Below, in pieces: positions 25,646 through 34,395 of a DNA stretch of 64,000 nt (positions are counted from its first letter, which is position 1; each line of letters begins with the position of its first letter). The position numbers and the translations under genes are program-made. The stretch is from Stenotrophomonas sp. UBA2629 (lineage in GTDB: Bacteria; Pseudomonadota; Gammaproteobacteria; Xanthomonadales; Xanthomonadaceae), in the NCBI GenBank assembly GCA_002359895.1, contig DEOB01000010.1:15075-79074 (forward strand). The letters are read 5' to 3'. The notes beneath the pieces are model-generated. The model was not told the origin of the DNA. It saw nothing but the letters and a program-made list of their open reading frames with translations, and did no database searches.

Positions 25646-27145
25646 GTGGCTTCAATCGCCGATTCTGCCCCCTTTACCCGAGTGCCGTTTGCCCGCAGGG
25701 CGGCCGCGTCCATTCTGGGGATGGCGATTGCCTGCAGCCTGCAGGCGGCGGAAGCGCCGTCCACGCCGCTGCCGGAACTGGAAGCCCGCATCGACCGTGG
25801 CGACTTTGCCGGCGCACAGGCGCAGATCGACAAAGCCCTCGCCGCGCCGGGTACAGATGCGCAGCACCGCGACGCCTATGCGTTCCAGCAGGAACGCATG
25901 CGGCGCATGCGTCTGGACTTCACTCTGGACGAGGCGCAGGCCAAGGCCGCGGTACGCAGGTCCATTCCGGATCTGCGTGATGAAGAATTCAAGGCGTGGG
26001 ACGACGCCGGCCTGATCGAGCACCTGGACATCGACGGGCAGCGCAGGTGGTTCAAGCGCGCGCCGTCCAACCTGTTCCTGCTCAGCCCCCAGGCGGCCGC
26101 ACGCCGTGCGCCGGACAAGCAGACGTCCAGGCCCGGGCCGTATGAACGACTGGGCCCGCATCATGTCGCGGTCATCCAGGCATCCCAGCAGAGCGGACTG
26201 AACAGCCTGCGCCCCAACCGCATCCGCGTCACCCAATCCATCACGGTGGATGCCGACACGGTGCCCGCCGGTGAAACCGTACGCGCGTGGATTCCGTACC
26301 CGCGCGCAATTGCCGGACAACAGGAAAACATCCAGTGGCTGGGCAGCGTGCCGCAGGGCGCGCAGGTAGCGCCGGAAGAAACACTGCAGCGCACCGCTTA
26401 CCTGGAACGCAAAGCGGTAGCCGGCACACCCACCGAGTTTTCGGTGAGCTATGAAGTCACCATCTCCGCGCGCCGCTTCATCATCGACCCGGACACCGTG
26501 TTACCCACGCCTGCGGACCCGGCCTTGGCGCCGTTCCTGGCCGCACGCGCACCGCATGTGGTGTTCACCCCGGCGCTGCGTGAGTTCTCGCGCAGGGTGG
26601 TGGGTAACGAGACCAATCCCTATCGGGTGGCCAAAAAATTGTTCGATGCGGTGGACAGCATCCCGTGGGGCGGTGCGCGCGAGTATTCCACCATCAGCAA
26701 CATCTCCGATTACGCGTTGCATGCCGGCCATGCGGACTGTGGCCAGCAGACGTTGTTGTTGATCTCGTTGCTGCGTTTGAACGGCATCCCGGCGCGTTGG
26801 CAGTCGGGCATGGTCTATTCGGACAACGAGGTGGGTTACAACAACCTGCATGACTGGGGCGCGATGTATCTGGCGCCCTATGGCTGGGTGCCCATGGACG
26901 TGAGCACAGGTGCGCTGGCCAGCACGGAGCCGGCCGAGCGCGATTTCTACTTCGGCGGGCTTGATGCTTACCGGATCACATTCAACGACGACTACTCACG
27001 CGCGCTGGTGCCTGCAAAGCAGCACTTCCGCTCGGAGACCGTTGATCTGCAACGTGGCGAAGTGGAGTGGTCCGGGGGGAACCTCTACTTCGACCAATGG
27101 CAATACGACTTCCAGACACAGGTCTTGCCGCCTTTGGGTGAGTAA
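25646..27145 (+). CDS. Exported transglutaminase-like domain protein
   Basis: The 499-residue product has a signal peptide (about residues 15-35, ending SLQAAEA), a helical region, a beta domain and a transglutaminase-fold core. The probable triad is C365 (HADCGQQTLLL), H402 (LHDWGAMYL) and D418 (VPMDVS). Such proteins are cysteine peptidases or amidases more often than cross-linking enzymes. A GTG start at 25646 is used; nearby ATGs are out of frame. It ends 48 bases before a TonB receptor gene, so the pair probably works together in the periplasm on an imported peptide. Confidence 0.85.
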   Translation: MASIADSAPFTRVPFARRAAASILGMAIACSLQAAEAPSTPLPELEARIDRGDFAGAQAQIDKALAAPGTDAQHRDAYAFQQERMRRMRLDFTLDEAQAKAAVRRSIPDLRDEEFKAWDDAGLIEHLDIDGQRRWFKRAPSNLFLLSPQAAARRAPDKQTSRPGPYERLGPHHVAVIQASQQSGLNSLRPNRIRVTQSITVDADTVPAGETVRAWIPYPRAIAGQQENIQWLGSVPQGAQVAPEETLQRTAYLERKAVAGTPTEFSVSYEVTISARRFIIDPDTVLPTPADPALAPFLAARAPHVVFTPALREFSRRVVGNETNPYRVAKKLFDAVDSIPWGGAREYSTISNISDYALHAGHADCGQQTLLLISLLRLNGIPARWQSGMVYSDNEVGYNNLHDWGAMYLAPYGWVPMDVSTGALASTEPAERDFYFGGLDAYRITFNDDYSRALVPAKQHFRSETVDLQRGEVEWSGGNLYFDQWQYDFQTQVLPPLGE

Positions 27146-27193
27146 CCGACTTTTCCAACGTGTAGTTCCAATATCTGCAGGAGAGAGCAGGGG

Positions 27194-30100
27194 ATGAACA
27201 AGAAAATGTTGAAGCGTGCGGCGTTGACCGTCGCACTGGGTGCCTGCCTTGGCGTGATGGCGCCAAGCGTGATGGCACAAAGCGCCAGCGGTGCCATCGC
27301 AGGCCGCGCCAGTTCCGGTGACCAGATCACCATCGTCAACAAGGCGACGGGTTTGACCCGCAGCGTTACTGTCGGCAGCGATGGTTCCTACCGTCTGAGC
27401 CAGTTGCCGGTGGGTGATTACAGCCTGCAGGTGAAGCGTGACGGGCAGACCGACAAAGAGCCGGTCGCGGTCAATGTGTCGCTGGGTGGTACCACGACAG
27501 TCAACCTCGGGGGCGGCGGTGATGGCGGTGCGGTGACTCTGGATTCGGTGCAGGTGGTGGGCTCCAAGATCGTCAACCGCGTTGATGTCTACTCCACTGA
27601 GTCTTCGTTCAACGTCAATCGCGAAGAACTGGCACGCATGCCAGTGCCTCAGGATCTGTCGTCGGTGGCTTTGCTGGCCCCCGGCGTCATCGCGGGCAAC
27701 TCGTCTTTTGGTGGCATCTCGTTCGGCGGCTCCTCTGTGGCCGAGAACTCGATCTTCATCAATGGTCTGAACGTCACGGATTTCTACAAGCGTCAAAGCT
27801 TTTCAAGCGCGCCATTTGCGTTCTTTGAAGAGTTCCAGATCAAGACCGGTGGTTACTCGGCTGAATTTGGCCGTTCCACTGGCGGTGTGATCAATGCGGT
27901 CAGCCGCTCGGGTAGCAATGAAATCGAAGGCGGTGTCTCGGTAACCTTCGAGCCGTCAGCGTTCCGCTCGAAAGCTGACGATCACTACTATGCAGATGGC
28001 CGCGTCAATGCCCTAGCCAGTCACGACACCAGCAGCTTCATGAAGACCAACGGCTGGGCGTCTGGTCCACTTATCAAGGACAGGCTGTTCCTGTTTGCGA
28101 TGTATGAGCAGCGCGACAGCAAGTCCGGCAACACCAATGCCGCAGGCAACAGCTGGACCAAGCGCGAGTCGAACAACGGCTTCTGGGGCACCAAGCTGGA
28201 TTGGAACATCAACGACAACCACCTTCTGGAGTTGATGGCGTTCTCGGACGAGGGTGATGTTGATTCCGAAATCTATACCTACAACTTCGCCAGTTCCAAA
28301 ATCGGTAGCGGTGCGCCGAGTCAGTCCACCGCTTCCAGCGGCGGCACCAGCGGCTCGGTGACCTATACCGGCCATTTCGGTGACAACTTCACCGCCAAGG
28401 CGATGTACGGCATCAACCGTAGCAGCAGCTACAACCGCTCGCCGGCAGATGGCCCCTGCGATTTTGTTACCTATGAGAACGCAAGCTACGGTGCAACGTA
28501 CCGTGCGATGGGAAGCCCGGTGCTGGGCTGCCACCCGGGCGGCACCATCGTCAATCACGAAGACGAGCGTATCGCCAAGCGATTGGATTTCGAGTGGGTG
28601 CTGGGTGACCACCAGCTGCGTTTTGGCTGGGATCACGAGCTGATGACCACCGACCGCAAGACGGTTTACCCGGGGCCGACCCGCAAGTACTACACCGCGT
28701 ATGGCACCAAACCTGGCAATCTGCTGGATAACGGTGCGGTGGTTCCGGGTGGGGTGGATGCCATCCTGCGTGCGCGTGAGCGTGCCGATGGTGGCGTGTT
28801 CGACATCAAAGCCAGTGCCTTCTATCTCGAGGACAACTGGAGCGTCACACCGAACCTGATGCTGAATCTCGGTGTACGCATGGACAACTTCGAGAACATG
28901 ACCACGGTCGGGACCACCTTCACCAAGCAGGACAATCTGTTCTCGCCGCGTCTGGGTTTCTCGTGGGACATGAAGGGTGACGGCAGCACCAAATTGTTCG
29001 GTAACCTCGGTCGCTACTACATGCCGATCCCGAGCATCCTGAGCTACAACTTCGCAGGTGGTCTGCTCGACGAGTACACCTATTACGCGCTGGATGGCTG
29101 GCGTCAGGAAACCAATCCGGTCACCGGTACGCCGTACATGGCTCCGATCGTCGGTGCACAGATTGGGCCGGTCGATCAGTCGCAGAACATCGTCGTGCAG
29201 GATCTGCGCCAGAGCGTGGATCGTGACCTGGACGCTGTCTACCAGGACGAAGCGATCCTTGGCTTCCAGTCCATGATCAACCAGGCATGGTCGTGGGGCG
29301 TCACCGGTACATACCGGCGTATGCCCAATGCAATGGATGACATGCGCATCAACGCGCTGTGCGGTAAGCGGCATGGCAATTTGTGGCCGATCGCCAATCC
29401 GGGTGACAAGTTGACCCTGTGGGGTACCAAGGCGCAAGGGTGTGCGGAAGACGGCTGGGTCACGATCGATACCTCCAAGGAGGGTTACATCAAGGCCGGC
29501 AGCGAAGAGATTGTCGGTTACTCCAAGCCCAAGCGTACCTACAAGTCGATCGAGGTCCAGATCGATCGTGCGTGGGATGACAAGTGGGCGTTCAACGCGT
29601 CCTACCTGTGGTCCAAGTCATCGGGCAACCACGAAGGTCCTGTCAACTCGGATACCAACTACGCTGATACCGGCATGGTCCAGCACTGGGATCACCCGGC
29701 CAACAACCAGCGTTATGGCGATCTGTTCAACGATCACCGCCATCAGATCAAGTTGCGTGCCAGCTACAAGCTCAATGACATGTGGTCGTTCGGCAGTACG
29801 TTTACCGCGCTTTCCGGTGGCCCCATTACTGCGTTTGGTGTGACCTGGCCTGACGAGAATACCGCTGTGGCCAGCTATACCAGTACTGGCAGCGGTGGCG
29901 GCACCGGCTGGTTGTGCGTAGATAAGTGTGCTGGTGCATGGCAGGACCGCGTGTACCGTTATTCACCGCGCGGTGATTTCGGGCGCATGCCGTGGACCTA
30001 CAACCTCGGTGCCACCGTCACGTGGACACTGCCGGTTGAAGGGATTGACCTGAAGGCAAGCTTGTCGATCTACAACCTGATCAATACACAGGAAGTGATC

Positions 30101-30214
30101 AACGTGGCTGCTCGCTATGAAGGGCAGCCCGGCGTCATGAGGGACACCTTTGGCACCGGCACCCGTTGGCAGGCACCGCGTTATGCACAGCTGATGGTCA
30201 ACTGGAACTTCTGA
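27194..30214 (+). CDS. TonB-dependent outer-membrane receptor, Oar-like with N-terminal carboxypeptidase-regulatory domain
   Basis: This 1006-residue protein has a signal peptide ending SVMAQS, then a carboxypeptidase-regulatory-like beta domain (about residues 30-110). The plug runs from about 120 to 245 (LARMPVPQDLSSVALLAPG, GYSAEFGRSTGGVINAVSRSG). A large beta-barrel ends MVNWNF with the terminal aromatic typical of outer-membrane proteins. Oar-like receptors import bulky substrates using TonB energy; the substrate cannot be read from sequence. The gene follows the exported transglutaminase and is ended by a strong terminator. Its neighbours point to murein peptides or similar peptides. 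Confidence 0.92.
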   Translation: MNKKMLKRAALTVALGACLGVMAPSVMAQSASGAIAGRASSGDQITIVNKATGLTRSVTVGSDGSYRLSQLPVGDYSLQVKRDGQTDKEPVAVNVSLGGTTTVNLGGGGDGGAVTLDSVQVVGSKIVNRVDVYSTESSFNVNREELARMPVPQDLSSVALLAPGVIAGNSSFGGISFGGSSVAENSIFINGLNVTDFYKRQSFSSAPFAFFEEFQIKTGGYSAEFGRSTGGVINAVSRSGSNEIEGGVSVTFEPSAFRSKADDHYYADGRVNALASHDTSSFMKTNGWASGPLIKDRLFLFAMYEQRDSKSGNTNAAGNSWTKRESNNGFWGTKLDWNINDNHLLELMAFSDEGDVDSEIYTYNFASSKIGSGAPSQSTASSGGTSGSVTYTGHFGDNFTAKAMYGINRSSSYNRSPADGPCDFVTYENASYGATYRAMGSPVLGCHPGGTIVNHEDERIAKRLDFEWVLGDHQLRFGWDHELMTTDRKTVYPGPTRKYYTAYGTKPGNLLDNGAVVPGGVDAILRARERADGGVFDIKASAFYLEDNWSVTPNLMLNLGVRMDNFENMTTVGTTFTKQDNLFSPRLGFSWDMKGDGSTKLFGNLGRYYMPIPSILSYNFAGGLLDEYTYYALDGWRQETNPVTGTPYMAPIVGAQIGPVDQSQNIVVQDLRQSVDRDLDAVYQDEAILGFQSMINQAWSWGVTGTYRRMPNAMDDMRINALCGKRHGNLWPIANPGDKLTLWGTKAQGCAEDGWVTIDTSKEGYIKAGSEEIVGYSKPKRTYKSIEVQIDRAWDDKWAFNASYLWSKSSGNHEGPVNSDTNYADTGMVQHWDHPANNQRYGDLFNDHRHQIKLRASYKLNDMWSFGSTFTALSGGPITAFGVTWPDENTAVASYTSTGSGGGTGWLCVDKCAGAWQDRVYRYSPRGDFGRMPWTYNLGATVTWTLPVEGIDLKASLSIYNLINTQEVINVAARYEGQPGVMRDTFGTGTRWQAPRYAQLMVNWNF

Positions 30215-30228
30215 TGTAGTTTGCAAGG

Positions 30229-30250
30229 ACGGCCCGCTTCGGCGGGCCGT
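30229..30250 (+). terminator. Intrinsic terminator after the TonB receptor gene
   Basis: ACGGCCCGC at 30229-30237 and GCGGGCCGT at 30242-30250 form a perfect stem capped by a TTCG tetraloop, followed by TCGCTTTTG. It lies 15 bases past the receptor stop and just before the serine hydrolase gene. Expression of the downstream genes must therefore come by read-through or from another promoter. Confidence 0.85.
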
Positions 30251-30274
30251 TCGCTTTTGTGGAGAGCAGTGACG

Positions 30275-31828
30275 ATGCGATTGAAATTGTTGTTGGCTGC
30301 CGTTTTCGCGATGTCAACCAACCCGGCGCTTGCTTCCAGCGCAGACGACGCGAGGATGGACGCGCTGGTCGACCAGGCAGTGCAGCGTTATCAGCTGCCC
30401 GGCATTGCGGTGGGCGTGATTGAGGATGGCAAGATCGTCCGTCGCATCACCCGTGGTGAACTGGCGGTGGGCGAAGGCAAGGCGGTCGATGCGGACTCGT
30501 TGTTCAAGATCGCCTCCAACACCAAGGCGATGACGGCGGCGGTGATCGCGCGGTTGGTGCAGGCGGGCACGCTGCGCTGGGATGATCCGGTGACCCAGCA
30601 TCTGCCGCAGTTCCGCATGTACGACCCGTGGGTGACGCGCAACATGCAGGTACGCGACCTGTTGATCCACAACAGTGGTCTGGGCTTGGGTGCTGGCGAT
30701 CTGATGCTGTGGCCCGAGCCGAACCACTTTGACCGCAATGACATCATCGCCGGGCTGGCGCATCTGAAGCCGACCGGCAGTTTCCGTTCTGACTACGCCT
30801 ACGACAATCTGTTGTACGTGGTGGCCGGCGAAGTAGCGGCAGCGGCAGCAGGCAAGCCTTACTCGATGCTGGTGCGGCAGGAAATTTTCGAGCCGCTGGG
30901 TATGCAACGTTGCCAAGTGGGCGAATGGACGCCTTCGGCGGTTGGCAATGTGGCGCGCCCGCATTACCGCAAAGGTGCGCAGAACATCGCCGCTGTAGCC
31001 GATGCGGCGCGTGTGGACGACTTCCCGTCAATGGCTGCCGGTGGCGTGCAATGCAGTGTCAACGACATGCTGCGCTGGATGCAGGTGTTGCTTGATCCAC
31101 AGCAGGCACCGGGCTGGTTGAATGAAGTGCAACGCCGTGCGTTGTGGACCGCGCACATGCCCATGCCGATCAGCCAGCGCCTGCGCGGTTGGGACAACAC
31201 GCACTTTCTGGCCTATGGCTACGGTTGGCGCCTGTCCGACATGGATGGGCAATGGAAGGTGGCGCACACCGGCACGCTGTCGGGCATGTATTCCTCCTTG
31301 GCGTTGTTGCCCGATACAAAAAATGGCGTGGTGATTCTGATCAACGGCGAGGCCGAGGATGCGCGCACTGCGTTGATGCAGGCCATGCTCAAACGTTACA
31401 CCGCACCGGCCGCCAACCACGACGTGCTGTATTACGCACAGCGCATTGATCAAGCCGCCGCGCAGCGACGTAGCGCTGGCCACGTGCGCCCAGCCATGCC
31501 CAACCGTGAGCAGGTGAAGGAAGACGCAGCAAGCGACCATACTGGCGTCTGGCGTGATGCGTGGTTTGGCGAAGTGCGTCTTTGTCCACAAGAGGGCCGG
31601 CTGCGCTTTACCTCCCTCAAATCACCACAGATGCGCGGCACGGTGATGAGCAGCGGCCAGCGCTGGTTTGTTGCATGGGATGCGCAGGGCGAAGATGCCG
31701 AGGCATGGCTGGATTTCTCCGGCGATGCCAAGCAACCTGTCATGCGCATGCAGGCCATCGACCCGGAGATCGACTTCAGCTATGACTACCAGGATCTGGA
31801 ATTCCAACGTGTTGGCGATTGCCCGTAA
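30275..31828 (+). CDS. Periplasmic serine hydrolase, beta-lactamase/D-aminopeptidase family
   Basis: The 517-residue exported protein has a signal peptide (1-20). Its beta-lactamase-fold domain has the SxxK motif S81-N-T-K84, a YDN tripeptide in SDYAYDNLLYVVAG, and an HTG box (VAHTGTLSGMYSSL). A C-terminal extension of about 150 residues resembles DUF3471. Relatives include class C-like peptidases and D-amino-acid amidases or esterases. The ATG at 30275 follows GGAGAG and gives the signal peptide. The VanX-type gene begins inside its 3' end, so the two enzymes are translationally linked. Confidence 0.88.
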   Translation: MRLKLLLAAVFAMSTNPALASSADDARMDALVDQAVQRYQLPGIAVGVIEDGKIVRRITRGELAVGEGKAVDADSLFKIASNTKAMTAAVIARLVQAGTLRWDDPVTQHLPQFRMYDPWVTRNMQVRDLLIHNSGLGLGAGDLMLWPEPNHFDRNDIIAGLAHLKPTGSFRSDYAYDNLLYVVAGEVAAAAAGKPYSMLVRQEIFEPLGMQRCQVGEWTPSAVGNVARPHYRKGAQNIAAVADAARVDDFPSMAAGGVQCSVNDMLRWMQVLLDPQQAPGWLNEVQRRALWTAHMPMPISQRLRGWDNTHFLAYGYGWRLSDMDGQWKVAHTGTLSGMYSSLALLPDTKNGVVILINGEAEDARTALMQAMLKRYTAPAANHDVLYYAQRIDQAAAQRRSAGHVRPAMPNREQVKEDAASDHTGVWRDAWFGEVRLCPQEGRLRFTSLKSPQMRGTVMSSGQRWFVAWDAQGEDAEAWLDFSGDAKQPVMRMQAIDPEIDFSYDYQDLEFQRVGDCP

Positions 31829-32516
31829 CGCGACGCTGGTCGCTGCGTTCATGGCCGGCGCAGGTAACGCGATGGCGGTGGACGTGTCGCCGGCCACCAC
31901 GCCCGCACAGGCCGACCTGGTGGATGTCACCACGCTGGCGTCGGGCTTTGTTCTGGATATCCGCTATGCGGGCACGGACAACTTCACCGGGCGCGTGGTG
32001 CCCGGTTACGAAGCGCCGCGCTGTTATCTGTTGCAACCGGTGGCACAGGCGCTGGCCCGCGTGCAGAACACATTGCGCACACAGGGTTACGCGCTGCAGG
32101 TGTTTGACTGCTACCGGCCTGCGCATTCGGTGAAATCATTTGTGGCATGGGCGCATGACCTGAGCGACCAGCAGGCCAAGGCGCGCTACTACCCCAATGT
32201 GGACAAGACCCGGCTGCTGGATGGCTATATAGCCGAGACCTCCGGTCACAGTCGCGGTGCCACGCTTGATGTGGGGCTGCTGCAATGCACGCAGGACGAT
32301 TGCCAACCGTTGGACATGGGCACCGGCTTTGATCGTTTTGACCCCCTGGCGCATACCGACAGCCCGGATATCAGCGCCGCGCAGAAGCACAATCGACAGC
32401 GGCTATTGGAGGCGATGGCTGCCGAAGGCTTTGCCAACTACCCGATGGAGTGGTGGCATTTCACCTTCAAGCCCGAGCCGACGCCGGATACCGCTTACGA
32501 CTTCCCGGTGCGGTGA
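31782..32516 (+). CDS. ddpX: D-alanyl-D-alanine dipeptidase (VanX/DdpX, peptidase M15D), exported
   Basis: This is a zinc dipeptidase of about 244 residues. The SGHSRGATLDVG block carries H156 and D163, EWWH carries the catalytic E223 and ligand H226, and the conserved arginine is in DCYRPAH. It hydrolyses D-Ala-D-Ala. An N-terminal hydrophobic segment ending NAMA suggests export. The start is uncertain: ATG 31782 overlaps the serine hydrolase end by 47 bases, while GTG 31809 or TTG 31812 would give a shorter signal peptide. No vancomycin-resistance genes are nearby, so a catabolic role is likely. Confidence 0.9.
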   Translation: MTTRIWNSNVLAIARNATLVAAFMAGAGNAMAVDVSPATTPAQADLVDVTTLASGFVLDIRYAGTDNFTGRVVPGYEAPRCYLLQPVAQALARVQNTLRTQGYALQVFDCYRPAHSVKSFVAWAHDLSDQQAKARYYPNVDKTRLLDGYIAETSGHSRGATLDVGLLQCTQDDCQPLDMGTGFDRFDPLAHTDSPDISAAQKHNRQRLLEAMAAEGFANYPMEWWHFTFKPEPTPDTAYDFPVR

Positions 32517-32568
32517 GTGGCGGCCTTGCGGGTAGACTGCGCATCCCCGTCCTGATCACCGCGCGCGC

Positions 32569-32949
32569 ATGAATCTGGTTCTGCATTACGGCCTGCTGGG
32601 CTCTTTGGAAGCGGCGTTGATAGCGTTGGCGATTGGCTTTGTCGTTTTCGCGCTGTGGTGGCAGGTATGCAAGCGCACCGGGTTGTCGAACGGGCATGCC
32701 ATTGCGTGGTCCGCGTTGCTGGCCATGGTCATCGGTGCGGGTGTGGATACGTGGAAGTTGTTCTATCTGGGAATGATGGGCCTGGAGTCGCCGCTTTACG
32801 TGCGCTTGGCGCTGGCCAGCATCCACGATCCCGATCAATTGGGTACCCGCGTGGTGTTGGAACTGCTTGGAGCAGCGCTGGGCGTGGGCTTGGGTTGGTG
32901 GTTGTTCAGTTCGCGGCAATCGTTGCGCGACACCACCGGTGAGCCCTAA
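32569..32949 (+). CDS. Small conserved membrane protein of unknown function
   Basis: The 126-residue product has three predicted membrane helices (about residues 8-30, 45-62 and 92-112) and a loop with FYLGMMGLESPLYVRL. I do not recognise the family. It starts 52 bases after the dipeptidase gene on the same strand, so it may be the last member of that transcript. Membership of the murein-peptide set is positional only. The 222-base gap that follows (32950-33171) shows no gene and contains the promoter region of the EF-hand gene. Confidence 0.6.
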   Translation: MNLVLHYGLLGSLEAALIALAIGFVVFALWWQVCKRTGLSNGHAIAWSALLAMVIGAGVDTWKLFYLGMMGLESPLYVRLALASIHDPDQLGTRVVLELLGAALGVGLGWWLFSSRQSLRDTTGEP

Positions 32950-33171
32950 GTGCCGCTTTTTTGGGTGTTTGCGGTGATGGATGGAACGCCCGAATCATCG
33001 TGTTACATCCACTTCACGATGCTCTAACCACGGCGGTAGCCGCAATCTTCAACGTGGTGGTTAACACAATGTTGAATGCGCATTTGAGGGGACAGGTTGA
33101 TTCAGTTGCTGCTTGTCAGTGTGGGGCCGTGCGGAATATCCGTGCGTTCCCCAAAAGACGAGGAAGACCTG

Positions 33172-33501
33172 ATGACCCTTCTTAACCGCACCCCGCTGTT
33201 TGCCCTGATTGCCGTTGTTGGTTCCGCGCTTGCCCTGCCGGCCATGGCCCAGGATGCACAGCAGCAACAGGCCGCCCAGGCACAGCAGGAAAGCGCCACC
33301 CAGGCACAGGCCGCTGCATCGTCCAACGATGGCGGGCAGACCTGGGCCAGTGTTGATACCGACGGCGACGGCAGCATCAGCAAGGCCGAATCGCAGGCCA
33401 ACGCAGGTCTGGCGCAGGTGTTTGATGAAGCCGATGCCGACAAGGACGGTAAGTTGACCCAGGAGGAATACCGCACCTACGCGGCCAAGCAGCAGAAATA
33501 A
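33172..33501 (+). CDS. Exported EF-hand calcium-binding protein
   Basis: The 109-residue protein has a signal peptide (about residues 1-27, ending LPAMAQ) and a glutamine- and alanine-rich linker. Two EF-hand loops follow: DTDGDGSISKAE and DADKDGKLTQEE, each with the expected acidic ligands at positions 1, 3, 5 and 12. It should bind calcium in the periplasm or outside the cell. Similar small EF-hand proteins are common in xanthomonads; their role is not known. It is transcribed alone. Confidence 0.88.
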   Translation: MTLLNRTPLFALIAVVGSALALPAMAQDAQQQQAAQAQQESATQAQAAASSNDGGQTWASVDTDGDGSISKAESQANAGLAQVFDEADADKDGKLTQEEYRTYAAKQQK

Positions 33502-33552
33502 CGCACGCCGCTTCGTGCCTGAGTAACCCCGCGGCTCAGGCAGGCAGATTAG

Positions 33553-33584
33553 CCAACCCCTCTCCCATGCGGGAGAGGGGTTGG
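33553..33584. repeat. REP-like palindrome of the GGGAGAGGGG type
   Basis: CCAACCCCTCTCCC at 33553-33566 pairs perfectly with GGGAGAGGGGTTGG at 33571-33584 around ATGC, and the sequence continues GGGTGAGG. The same core occurs at 58189, 58271 and 63876 in this window. It lies between the EF-hand gene and the HAD gene, where it may also act as a transcription end. Confidence 0.8.
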
Positions 33585-33649
33585 GGTGAGGCCGGCTCTG
33601 AGGCAAAGAACTGCAACCCCGGCACCGGCCACGCGTTATCCTGTGCGGC

Positions 33650-34393
33650 ATGAACCAGAACACCTCCCTTTCCGCCATCGGCCTGGTTGGCTTTGACGGC
33701 GATGACACGCTCTGGAAGAGCGAAGACTATTACCGCCTTGCCGAGCAGGAGTTCGAGGCCATTCTTGGCCACTACATCGACCTGCACGATGCCAAGACCG
33801 CACAGCATCTGCTCAAGGTTGAGCGGCGCAATCTGGAAATCTTCGGTTACGGCGCCAAGGGCATGACCCTGTCGATGCTGGAAGCAGCCATCGAGCTGAC
33901 CGGCGAGAAGATTTCCGCACACGACCTGCACCAGATCATCGAAATTGGCCGCCGTACGCTGCAGCATCCAGTGGAAGTGATTGATGGCGTGCGTGAGGCG
34001 GTTGCCGCCATCGCTGCCGATTACCCGGTGGTGCTCATCACCAAGGGCGATCTGTTCCACCAGGAGCAGAAGATTGAACGTTCCGGTCTGCGTGATCTGT
34101 TCCCGCGTATCGAAATCGTGTCGGAGAAGGATCAATCCACCTACGCGCGCGTGTTGGCCGAATTCAACCTGCCGGCCGAACGCTTTGTGATGATCGGCAA
34201 TTCGCTGCGCTCGGATATCGAGCCGGTGTTGGGCTTGGGTGGCTGGGGCGTATACACGCCGTATGCGGTGACCTGGGCACATGAGGCCGAGCATGGGGTG
34301 TCCGACGATGCGCCGCGCCTGCATCACGCCGACACCGCGCACCAGTGGCCGGAAGCGGTGCGTGCCATCGCTGCGGAAATGGCGGCACGCTGA
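33650..34393 (+). CDS. HAD-superfamily hydrolase
   Basis: The 247-residue protein has the HAD motifs: FDGDDTLW with the nucleophile aspartate near the N-terminus, a helical cap, VVLITKGDLF as the second motif, and EKDQSTYARVL followed by VMIGNSLRSDIEP as the later acidic motifs. It is a probable phosphatase of the large HAD_2-like group; the substrate cannot be predicted. The next gene starts three bases after its stop, so the two form a small operon. Confidence 0.9.
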   Translation: MNQNTSLSAIGLVGFDGDDTLWKSEDYYRLAEQEFEAILGHYIDLHDAKTAQHLLKVERRNLEIFGYGAKGMTLSMLEAAIELTGEKISAHDLHQIIEIGRRTLQHPVEVIDGVREAVAAIAADYPVVLITKGDLFHQEQKIERSGLRDLFPRIEIVSEKDQSTYARVLAEFNLPAERFVMIGNSLRSDIEPVLGLGGWGVYTPYAVTWAHEAEHGVSDDAPRLHHADTAHQWPEAVRAIAAEMAAR

Positions 34394-34395
34394 CC

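Noticed and set aside
31782..32516. Glycopeptide-resistance cluster, because of the VanX-type enzyme
   Set aside because: No vanH, vanA/B or VanRS-type genes are present, and the neighbours are murein-peptide enzymes.
33040..33080. TTCAAC/GTTGAA inverted repeat upstream of the EF-hand gene as an operator
   Set aside because: The arms are not centred on the inner GTTAAC dyad and no known regulator motif matches.
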